The notes under the pieces were generated by a model that had not been told where the DNA came from, ran no database searches, and saw nothing but the letters and a program-made list of their open reading frames with translations. Shown one piece after another: positions 1 through 8,115 of a stretch of DNA of 16,811 nt; the stretch's first letter is position 1; every line of letters starts with the position of its first letter. A program made the translations under genes and the position numbers. The DNA comes from Isohypsibius dastychi (lineage: Eukaryota > Tardigrada > Eutardigrada > Parachela > Isohypsibiidae): assembly GCA_034696485.1 (NCBI GenBank), contig JAQIWT010000646.1, positions 1 to 16,811 of the forward strand, read 5' to 3'.

Positions 1-617
1 CAGAAGTTAAAATATGATTAGTTTACATGTTTTTTGTTGTTGCAGAATCTCCATTTCTTCTCAAGGTTACAAAGGTGAACCAACATTTTCATCCGGAAGT
101 CAGTTTTGGACAAATTGTTCTAAATCTGAACGAGGGCACCGGAACATTTTCATTTAATTTTTTTTTAAAATTTTGTTAATGTTTGAAACGCATAAATGAT
201 TTTTCGGTAATTTGTAAAGATATATTTGCGCCCGGGCAGGAAATCTTCGAGATCTTCACCACTAAATGTGAACTTTGAATTAGCTGAGTAAGATTGATTT
301 TACTTGACCTCCGGCAAGTCAATTGAGTTCGGTTTCAACCGGAAGTCGGCTGGATCGTCTTTTTCGAATTCAGAAATTCAAATTTTTTTTTGAATTTGTT
401 TAAGATTGCATTGACACACTTCTTCTGTGCTGATGTGACATTTAGCAAAATTGAGTTCTGTTTTCTTAGGATTTGGTATGAATTATAACACCATATACAG
501 TATCATCGGTGTTCCTTGAACTTGACCTTGGTTTTTATCAGTTGTGGGAAGTTTTACTATTTGTTCTGACGCAGATCTTCGGTCATCGTGAAGGAGTTCT
601 TTTCACATGCTTTTCAG
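1..617. other. Unassigned sequence upstream of the IDE exons, probably intron
   Basis: I see no IDE exon here. The stretch ends in a good acceptor, TTTTCAG, directly before the IDE exon at 618, and that exon starts in phase 1. This sequence is therefore most simply the 3' part of a long intron, with the earlier IDE exons to the left of the window. An alternative is that the IDE copy is a genomic fragment whose 5' exons were never carried along. An open frame from about 48 to 170 follows a TTGTTGCAG acceptor-like site, but its translation matches nothing I recognise. Confidence 0.4.
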
Positions 618-2072
618 GTTCGGAAATGGTCTACCATCAAACCAACGCTGTCCATAAAAGTTCTTCAGTGACGAGTTATTACCAGTGTGCTTTCGAGGAC
701 AAGCGGCAAAATATGTTGTTGGAACTTTACGAACAGATTATCAACGAACCCTGTTTCGATATCTTGCGAACGAAAGAACAACTTGGTAAATACTCATCTT
801 TTCGTTTCGGAGGTGCTCTTTAATATTTTGTTGTGGTTCTTTCAGGATACATCGTTTATAGCTCGGTCAAGAATGTCAGCGGTGTTTTGGGATTGCAAGT
901 TCTCGTCCAATCTAACCGAACTCCCGATCATGTCGACACTCGAATTGAACACTTCTTGGCGGAAATGAGTGTAAGTATCATTCATCAGTTGGAAGAAATA
1001 TTTTCTGAAATATTGAATTTCTTAGTTTTACGATTGTGTTGATTTGTTGTCGGTTCTGAAAAACTGAAAAACTGAAGAATTTCTTGAAGAGATAATGATG
1101 GGAATTTTGTTTCGGTCGTTCGTTTTTGAAAAATGCCTTCAGACTGGATTAGCTTGATTGGTGTCTCATTTTTCAGACTTTTGTTAAAGATCTGACGGAA
1201 GAGGAATTCCAGACTCATATTGAAGCTCTGGCAGTTCGTCGTTTGGAGAAGCCGAAGACGATCATGCAGCAAGCGAGTAAATTCTGGAATGAGATTTATG
1301 TTCGCCAGTACAACTTCGATCGGGATAACGAAGAAGTCCGCGAATTGCGAACGATCACTAAGGATGACCTTCTCAAATTTATTAGCGTAAGTTTTTTCGT
1401 GTTTGGTCTTTTCCATGACCTTTCCTTGAGATAGACAAAATCGTACTTTAATGTTTTCCAGAAACTGTGTAACCGACAATAATTCGAGAGACCCGACTAT
1501 TCCAAAATTTCTAAATCGCCAGTTTCTGCTTCGTTTTTGGGTTTTTTTCATCAGAAATTGTCTGCTGGTATATTGACGATTCTGGAAAAAGTTTGAAGAA
1601 GAAATTCTGTTTTTCATCATTCGAATTCATGCAGTTTTAAACCGATACGATCGATATTCAAATTTCGATGCACGGTGTTTTGGAAAAAGTGATAGTTCAT
1701 CTAACTGTAGTATAATCTCTTTAGGATCATCTACTTCCGGGTGGAGCGAAACGAAAGAAGCTGACAATCCACATCACTTCAACCGTTCCCAAAGTTCCGA
1801 AAGATCAACGAAGCAAATCCCGAAAACGCCGAGCGGATGGAGCAGATGGGGAATATGTCGAGAACTCTTCAGCGGAAAGCACCGGCTCTGAAGAGACTGG
1901 AACGGATGACTCGATGGATATGCCGGGAGAAGCTGAACCGGCTCCACCGACAGAAGAAATCTCCAAGAAACACGCTGAAGTCATCCAGGATATTGATGAG
2001 TTCAAGAAACGAATGAGCTTTTTCCCGCATCCGCCGAAATATACTGATATTGATAAATTACATGGCTATTAA
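618..2072 (+). CDS. IDE: Insulin-degrading enzyme (insulysin, M16 metallopeptidase), C-terminal part, four exons
   Basis: Exons lie at 618-785, 846-970, 1177-1386 and 1725-2072, giving 282 residues up to the TAA stop. All introns are GT...AG and all phases match. The translation follows the last quarter of insulysin: it contains RTKEQLGYIV, QYNFDRDN and a closing FKKRMSFFPHP, comparable to the FKRGLPLFP end of known insulysins. The Arg and Tyr of RTKEQLGY, which contact substrate in characterised enzymes, are kept. Insulysin is a zinc peptidase of about 1000 residues that degrades insulin, amyloid peptides and similar short peptides. The zinc-binding HxxEH lies in the N-terminal half and is not in this window. 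Before the final motif there is an acidic Ser/Glu/Asp/Pro-rich insert (about 1840-1975) that I do not know from other insulysins. Duplicated fragments lie at 5811-6843 and 11907-12178. I cannot see whether the gene is complete to the left. Confidence 0.85.
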
Positions 2073-2653
2073 GTGCAGAGTTTCCGGTTTTTTAATTAGC
2101 AGTTGAAAAGAAATTCTGTCGATTAATCAGTTTCTGGTGCCATTTGCTTTTTTGATAATTGCGCTTGTTTCTGACATATGCGATGTACGAGTATGGAATG
2201 CGCAACTGCTGATCCTAAACCGAGTCGTTCGCTGCTATACTTAGGGTCACATTCTTCCTATTACGATTTTGAAACTTTTACTGGAAGACCACCGCGATGC
2301 TTCCATAACTTTCCCGGGTTCGAGAGTGGGATAGATCGCAGGGCTCAAAAAGCTAGCTGAGTCGAGTTGTGATCCTTTAGTCAGCGTCTCAGCGATGCGA
2401 GATAACTTTTGTGCTCCGGTTGATTTTTTTGACTGTCACACCATTTATTTTCTCTTTGTTGTTCACATAGGTTTTCGGTTACACTGACTGAACTCGTTCA
2501 ACATGATTTCGAATTCATTTTACATCATGGAGGTAAAAAACACAAATATGGGTTGCGACCATTGTTAATTTTACCAAAGTTCGAACGGCCAGAAAAACCG
2601 CCCTTTACGAAAACCAAAGAATGAAACTGAATTGCTTCAAAAACTACGATGCT
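2073..2653. other. Convergent 3' intergenic spacer of unit 1
   Basis: This lies between the IDE stop and the stop of BTB gene 1, so both genes end here. Short stretches resemble the matching spacers of units 2 and 3. An example is the block ending in GATGCTTCAG just before each BTB stop. The duplication therefore included this DNA. Short open frames exist, but none is conserved between the units. I see no gene. Confidence 0.6.
2444..2449 (-). promoter_or_regulatory. Possible polyadenylation signal AATAAA of BTB gene 1
   Basis: TTTATT on the + strand reads AATAAA on the - strand, about 205 bases beyond the BTB gene 1 stop codon. Position and orientation fit a polyadenylation signal. The hexamer is common in AT-rich DNA, so this is only suggestive. 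Confidence 0.3.
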
Positions 2654-5313
2654 TCAGTCCTCCATTGGTCGTTTTGCAATTTTTCGCGGGATGAGATTAA
2701 GCGAGGAAGCAGGAAGGCGAACTGCTAAGAAACTACCCTCCTCAGAAGTGTGGACGGTGGTTTCATGGCGATCTGTCCAAGAATCACTGAGGTGGTCATA
2801 AACCCGCATTGCGAAATTCTCGGTTTTTTTAGATTTGACCATGCAAATGATCCTGTTCTCCACGTTCAGGACCTTTCCAAGTGTTTCAGTGCAGGCGGCT
2901 GAAATAGACTACCTGGTTAAATCCCGTTTTCAAACAGTACTGGTACTCCATTCAACGCACAAACTAGCTTATTCTGGCATGGGCGCTCGATAAATTTAGA
3001 TCTAATTTCGATTTTTATGAAGAAGCTTGTTGATTTTCGAAGGTGATCTTACCGGTCATCCGAAATTCCGAAGTTACTGCATTAAAAACCCACAGCCTGG
3101 ACTGGCCCTTCACTAAACACAAAAGCAACGTCAGCTCAATAAATGATGGTTATTTGGTTTACCTTCGATATATATCATTCCATCAGGTCCGACGCAACAA
3201 CTTTTTGGGTACTTTGCAAAAGCCGGTGTGATGGGTAGGGCAGCCGACCAGACCTTGTTGTTAGCGTCATATGTATAACAACAGGTCCCAGTGAAAATAT
3301 GGATCTTTCCGGCAAGTCCAGTCAGCACAAAATCCACCGAGTTGACAATGTGGTGCGGTACAGCAAGATCGCTGAGACATGAATCAATGTCAGAACAATC
3401 CAGTCGGCAGAGCTGGAGTTTATGAAACCTCGAACATCGGGCCAAATAAATGAACCCATCGAGGAAAGCAACTAGATCAGACTTCGGTAGATCAATGTTT
3501 ATTGAAACAAAGACAGACTTACATTGGTTTCCATGTTCGGGGCTTTCACAATAAAACATGAAGGGAGTTTTCGAAACCTCCGGAATCCAATTATCTAGGA
3601 TCGGATCGAGTGCACTCAAGGAGTTATTTCGAAACATGTAAATGATATTCGCCGGAGATACACAACAAGCCTCATGCCAGTCTTGTGCGACAATTTTGCT
3701 GGTTACCAACTCTGGTCCCGAAGATCGAGTAAACGGATCGAAGTACAGTATGCAACTGCCTATGCTGTTTGGCAGGAATGCTACAACCTCGACACTTCCT
3801 GAAAAAAGAACGATCAGGCTATCCGCCACTGACCATTGCAGATACATACGTGGCTGAAATTCCGTCGATTCACTGACCAAGCCGGTAAACGTGCGAACAA
3901 CAGGAAGTGTTGACGGTTGATCTCGCATCTCAGCCAGAAGACTCTTCGACAAACAGCCCCCACGAATATATTTGGTCATGGCTTCGAAGTCATCAGACCT
4001 AGTCCATTACATGAATAGAATAGCAATTCCAATTCGGACGCCGATTGTGACGGAATAACTGCTCCACCAACAACGACTCTCAACACCTCTCAACTTTTCA
4101 ACACCCCTGATCTGATATTCTGATGCAGCGCAATTTTCTGATCCAGAACATCTTAACTCTTTGGACTTGACCAACTTCCGGTGGAGGCGAATTTTGCTTG
4201 GGGATTACATTCCAAGGGGTTTCACTTTGGATGGAACGAAGCCCCCCAAGCAAAATTCACCTGCGCCGGAAATCGGTCAAGTCCAAAAAAATAACCTTTT
4301 TCTGGATCAGAAAACTGCGCTGAATCCGAATATCAGATCAGTGGTGTTGAAAAGTTTAGAGGTGTTGAGATTCGTTGTTGGTGGAACAGCTATTCCGTCA
4401 AAATCGGCGTCCAAATCGGGATAGAATAGCTATTCTATTCTCGAATGCACTGAATTTCAGACCGTTTCGACGGCTCGACCGCAACCCAGCGGCAAAGAAT
4501 TCGGAATAGTACATCTTCGGACGCAACGAAGAGAGAGGGATCCGAAACAATATCCAACCACTACAAAACCGATTTTTTGAGAAAGGGGAATAATGAGAAA
4601 AACAAGTGAAAGGTTAACATAGAATCCAACAAAGACTATCGGTGACTACCTGTTTTCCAGACAAATCCATCAGCTGTTCGGAGCATGTTGGGAGAATGCA
4701 TTCCAATCTGCACTTGATGATTCTGGAAGCTTCCTCGCGCAAGCCAACATAACCGTGATACTCATATGGTGTCACATAGCACCATAGAATGACCGAGCCG
4801 TTGTATTTCTTCATTTCGCCTCGAATTAATGCAGAAAACTGAGCGGAAAGGTTCGCCATCTGAAGAAAGTTCGCTGCGTTAACAAGTGTCGGAAGGTCAC
4901 TGATATCATCCATTTCCAACAATCCAGTCGAAGCCAGCTCAACCAATCTGAAATACTAAAGTTAAAAACCACCAACCCTAACATAGTTCTCAAACCCAAG
5001 AATGAAGTATTTCTCACTTTTCGAAGACAGCAAGTGAAATATTTTCGAGCTTGATTTCCGGAGTCGAGGCTTTCTTGTCTTTATTCCAGCGTTCCACAAA
5101 AGATTGAAAGTATGGGCTGATCTGGACAAGATAACTTTTGCAACATACGACGGCATCTCCATCGTCTCCTTCACCGCGAACGACAATCTGATCTTGCAAC
5201 TTTATCTTCAGGTGCTTTTGGAAAATTTCCAGCGAGTCAACGGCGTTAGGCTCAAACAACTTTACGTACGGCTTCCCTTTCCTCTTCGTCACAAGTCGTG
5301 CAGGCCAGTCCAT
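2654..5313 (-). CDS. BTB-BACK-kelch-like protein, copy 1, interrupted in exon 3 by a foldback element
   Basis: Exons read 5313-5018, 4947-4650, 4560-3850 (split by the 457-bp element at 4000-4456), 3798-3523, 3471-3163, 3112-3053 and 2898-2654. Without the element and one target-site copy the exons add to 1731 nt, or 576 residues with no internal stop. The start MDWPARLV at 5313 is conserved in all three copies and sits in a CAAAATGG context. Residues about 40-125 form a BTB/POZ fold (DQIVV, SPYFQSF, ISLAVFEKLV, AANFLQM). Residues about 125-235 match BACK (SEDVLFRILCRWVAVE). The rest has kelch-like propeller blades (NIIYMF...LSALDP, DGFIYL, DGMIYIEG). BTB-BACK-kelch proteins usually recruit substrates to cullin-3 ubiquitin ligases; that role is inferred from the family. 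The BTB histidine (F.vH) is replaced by Cys and the kelch double glycines are missing. Unless spliced out, the element shifts the frame and adds stops. Introns 3, 4 and 5 are only 51, 51 and 50 nt. Confidence 0.75.
3993..4463. repeat. 7-bp target-site duplication TCAGACC flanking the foldback element
   Basis: TCAGACC occurs at 3993-3999 and again at 4457-4463. The unoccupied site is seen in the other two genes: CATCAGACCTTT near 9488 in copy 2 and CATCAGACCGTTT near 13953 in copy 3. Deleting the element and one repeat recreates the copy-3 junction CAGACCGTTTC, so this is a true insertion scar. An 8-bp duplication with one base changed (ATCAGACC versus TTCAGACC) cannot be excluded. That would suit a hAT-type element. 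Confidence 0.85.
4000..4456. mobile_element. Non-autonomous foldback MITE, 457 bp, inserted in BTB gene 1 exon 3
   Basis: The element is one long imperfect palindrome centred near 4228. The left arm (4012 onward: GAATAGAATAGC, GACGCCGATTGTGACGGAATA, CACCAACAACGACTCTCAACACC) is mirrored on the right arm up to 4444. The arms continue through a CTGATCCAGAA block and a GACTTGACC block down to a central CTTGGGG/CCCCAAG pair. It encodes no transposase: the 87-codon open frame at 4161-4424 is a by-product of the palindrome. Length, foldback structure and the 7-bp duplication fit a MITE mobilised in trans, possibly by a hAT or Mutator-type transposase. The superfamily is uncertain because the outermost about 14 bp of the two ends match poorly. 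Confidence 0.85.
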
Positions 5314-5810
5314 TTTGTGAAGACAAACAATAGCGATTAATGCAGAGAAAATTCAAGGAGGGTTCGTAGAAGATGTCTTGCTGAAAAGACGGAAAACGAG
5401 AACGACAAAACGTAAATGAACGAATGGCATCTGCTGCTACGCCAGATTGAGTGCAGAATGCCATGCCTTACTTCTTTAACACCCATTGCGCTACCGCCGA
5501 AGTCAGTGGAGCGGTACCCGCTTGTTAGTGGCCCGCGTAAATAAATTTTATCAGACGGTCATGATTGGTCATGAGGGACCCGGAAGTTTGTTGTCGGCTT
5601 TTTAAGCAAAAGGTGGGTTTTGTTGTTCTTGACGCTTCCGGGAGCTTTTTGGTTTTAGTTATCTGCTCTTTCGAGTTATCCTCTTGTCAAAATCAAACAA
5701 TTTCAATCATGTCGTTTTTTTTATTATTATTTTGTAGTTTTTGAGGAAACTTCCGGTGTGTATTCTCGGTTGCAGTCTCAGATCGTCTCTTTATTTTCCA
5801 TCCGTTGCAG
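5314..5810. other. Spacer upstream of BTB gene 1; no gene recognised
   Basis: It should contain the promoter and 5' UTR of BTB gene 1, which reads leftward from 5313. It shows no similarity that I can see to the 5' flank shared by BTB genes 2 and 3. I find no convincing TATA box, RNA gene or conserved open frame. Its right end supplies the acceptor (CCGTTGCAG) of the orphan IDE exon at 5811. Confidence 0.45.
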
Positions 5811-5890
5811 GTTGGTCTAACACTCTTCATGCTGGAGAGGATGATGCAGCAAATAGCTTGCAGTTTTTCATGGTTGGACTGAGGAATGAG
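5811..5890 (+). pseudogene. IDE: Orphan middle exon of insulin-degrading enzyme
   Basis: An acceptor TCCGTTGCAG precedes 5811 and a donor-like GAGGTGGGAA follows 5890. In phase 1 the exon reads (G)WSNTLHAGEDDA, then FFMVGLRNE. This resembles the insulysin segment GWVNTLVGGQKEGA...FFIINVDLTEEG, which in the full enzyme lies roughly 600 residues before the C-terminal exon found 470 bases further right. No other middle exon is visible between the two. The unit-2 IDE copy therefore looks internally deleted and is very unlikely to make an active peptidase. The match is about 26 residues by eye, so the call is moderate. Confidence 0.55.
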
Positions 5891-6039
5891 GTGGGAAATT
5901 TTGAAGGAAATAATTTGAGCTGATATTTTTTCGCGGGGTAACAATTTTTTCATTCATTATAATCTAGAATCACTACTGTATTGATACGTAGCATTTTCGG
6001 GTAGTTTTTCGGGGATCGCATCGTTTGTGGTTGATTTTT

Positions 6040-6843
6040 TCTGTGACCTTTCCCTTGAGAACAAAGAAACCACCCTGAATCTTTTTCTCTGAAAATGGTG
6101 TAACCGACAGTTATCGAAGAGACTGGATAATCCCAAACTGCGAATTATCCAGGTCGCTAGTTTTCGCTTCGTTTTTGGTTTTTCCATCAGATGTTGTCTG
6201 CTGGTATATTAATGGTTTTGAAAAAAGCTTCAAGCGGAAATTCAGTTTTTCGTCATTTGAGTTCATGTAGTATTGAAGCGGGAAGACCGATATTCGGATT
6301 TCGAGCACATTGTTTTGACAATCGATAGTTCTTCTAACACGGATTTCATCTCTCTCGGATCATTTACTTCCGGGAGATGCGAAACGAAAGGAACTGACAA
6401 TCCACATCACTTCAACTGCCCCTAAAGTTCCGAAGGATCAGCCGAGCAAGTCACGAGAACGCCGAGCGGATGGAGCTTATGGAGAGGTTGTTGAGAACTC
6501 TTCGGCAGAAAGCACCGGATCGGAGGAAACCGGAACGGATGACTCGATGGATATGCCAGCAGAAACTGAACCGGCTCCAACAACGGAAGAAGTTTCCAAG
6601 AAACACGCAGAAGTCATCCAGGATATTGATGGCTTCAAGAAACAAATGAGCTTTTTCCCGCATCCGCCGAAATATACTGATATTGATAAATTACATGGAT
6701 TTCAGGAGAAGAGGCTACCAGTAAAGACAACAATTCGGAACACAGCTGGGGTTTGTGTAAAATTCAGAACACCCCCATTTTTTTGTTCTAATCCAGATGA
6801 AACATATACCATTCGAAAGATCTCCGGAAGATCTATCGACTGA
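6040..6843 (+). pseudogene. IDE: IDE fragment, copy 2: last intron plus last exon, ending inside a MITE
   Basis: Similarity to unit 1 starts inside the last IDE intron (TGTGACCTTTCCCTTGAGA near 6041, compare about 1417-1433). It continues through the last exon, equivalent start 6358. The frame stays open from DHLLPGDAKRK to the FFPHPPKYTDIDKLHG end, including the acidic insert. However, the acceptor TTTAG of copy 1 is here CTCTCG, so the AG is gone. The original stop region has changed and the frame now runs into the inverted repeat of the MITE at 6718, adding about 42 element-derived residues before TGA at 6841-6843. Keeping the intron shows that this is a genomic duplicate and not a retrocopy. 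It lacks the preceding three exons of copy 1. Confidence 0.8.
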
Positions 6844-7430
6844 TATGAACAGCTGCCAGAAATATGTATTTGGCGATGAGTAATTAGCAAACAAGGTTTT
6901 GATTGATTTTTGTACATTTGGCTCATGCGCACGACCACGCGCGGTGACAGAAGGAGGTAAACAAGTTCGTGTTCACATTTTGCTGTGACTTTCGGTTCAT
7001 TTCGAATTTTCTTCGCCAATTTGATTGAAGGAAAGCCCAGGATGTGTCAAATCGCGAAGCGGGCATGGAAGCTTCTACACACTGTTTTTCTTGATCTTGC
7101 TCCTCGTCCTCTCAGAAAGTCTGCACGAGCTTGCCTCCCAAAGAAAAAAGCTGGAATATCATGAAATAAGTTTTTTGAACTCATTTTGATGAACAACACT
7201 GAGTTTTTCATGTGAACTACACTTCAATCAATAAGTGTTTCGGTGAAGGTTTCAGCAGAGTGCTGTTTTTTCGGTTTTAGTTTTTTCTCGCCATATGTGA
7301 CATCAATCGATAGATCTTAAAAAGATCTTTCGAAAGGTATATAGTTTGGCTGGTTAAAACCAAAAAAATGGGGGTGTTCTGAATTTTACACAAACCCCAG
7401 CTGTGTTCCGAATTGTTGTCTTTACTGGTA
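6716..7430. repeat. TA target-site duplication flanking the 711-bp MITE
   Basis: TA at 6716-6717 and TA at 7429-7430 flank the element. Removing the element with one TA gives a 39-base stretch (GGATTTC...TAGCAG) that aligns without gaps to unit 1 at the IDE stop (GGCTATTAAG...TAGCAG). This confirms both boundaries. A TA duplication is typical of Tc1/mariner-type transposition. Confidence 0.85.
6718..7428. mobile_element. Tc1/mariner-type MITE, 711 bp, with inverted repeats of about 130 bp
   Basis: The left end (CCAGTAAAGACAACAATTCG...) and the reverse complement of the right end are identical over the first 68 bp. They remain similar to about 6847 on the left and 7298 on the right, including a shared GATCTATCGA block. 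The interior (about 6848-7297) has no transposase that I recognise. It includes an open frame with a hydrophobic stretch near 7085-7125 that I would not call a gene. The element is therefore non-autonomous. It sits at the 3' end of the IDE copy-2 reading frame. A partial copy of the same terminal sequence lies at 14987-15043. Confidence 0.85.
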
Positions 7431-8115
7431 CAAGTTTTTGAATAGCAGTCTGAAATGAAGTTGTGCTGGTGAAGCAAGTTCTGATGCCGTTTGCTTTTCT
7501 TATCAGTGAGCTTGCTTCTGTTGTACGCGAACGCGATGTACTATATAACAGGATAAATTGAAGAAGTCAGTGTGTCCGATGACTTGCAACACCTATTCAA
7601 TCCGGTCGAGCAAGCGGACGCTACCATAAACTTCCGCAGTTCAGAATCTGGTGGAACGATATATCATAGGATAGGAAGGCACTGTTGATTTATTAACTCG
7701 GGAGTTGTCACCCTTTAGCCACATAAGATGGACGCCACACAGCTCATCCTGGTTTACCGGAAAGAAACGCCTGATGATTTCATTTCTTTGTGCCGCGGCC
7801 AACGTGGATATGTCCGCAAATGGCGATTTCTATCGAAGGGTTTGACTAAAGAACGGCAGGAAAACCATGGTTTAAACTGGCCCTCAGAAGACCAGCTAAT
7901 AAGAGTGAAATGCAAAGGAAATCTTGATTGAATCAAGAATCAAGTCGATTTCAAAGACACGACATAATAAGTCTTAGCACTTTCCAGCCGGCAGACGACC
8001 ACCTTTTGACTTTTCTAGCTGTCACTTCATTAGTTCCCCGTCGTAAAAACAGTTGATTTTTTGTTTGCAAAAACCCGATAAATGAAAAATGGATGGCCAC
8101 AAAAATAAGGGTGCT
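7431..8115. other. Convergent 3' intergenic spacer of unit 2
   Basis: The left part aligns to the unit 1 sequence after the IDE stop (TTTGCTTTT and GCGATGTAC blocks). The right part aligns to unit 3: an AAGACCAGCT block near 7889, a CTGTCACTTCATT block near 8019 and GATGCTTCAG-like sequence before the BTB stop. A 67-codon open frame at 7728-7931 is not maintained in the matching unit 3 sequence, so I do not call it. TTTATT at 7689-7694 could be a distant polyadenylation signal for the BTB gene, but it is 420 bases from the stop. Confidence 0.5.

Noticed and set aside
46-170. Possible IDE exon after a TTGTTGCAG acceptor
   Set aside because: Two frames are open but neither translation resembles the insulysin segment expected before the exon at 618.
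985-1620. 211-codon open frame on the - strand
   Set aside because: It lies opposite confirmed IDE exon 1177-1386 and its introns, and the matching unit 2 sequence does not keep it. It is a shadow of the IDE gene.
4161-4424. 87-codon open frame inside the foldback element
   Set aside because: It is created by the palindrome arms, has no transposase-like motif, and is not needed to explain the element.
5480-5545. tRNA-like GC-rich stretch
   Set aside because: I could not form a cloverleaf with the conserved T-loop bases on either strand.
6702-7019. 105-codon open frame on the - strand spanning the left MITE repeat
   Set aside because: It overlaps the inverted repeat and resembles no known transposase. 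It exists only because the repeat has few stops.
7728-7931. 67-codon open frame in the unit 2 spacer
   Set aside because: The related sequence in unit 3 (near 12240-12310) has indels and no matching frame, and the protein resembles nothing I know.
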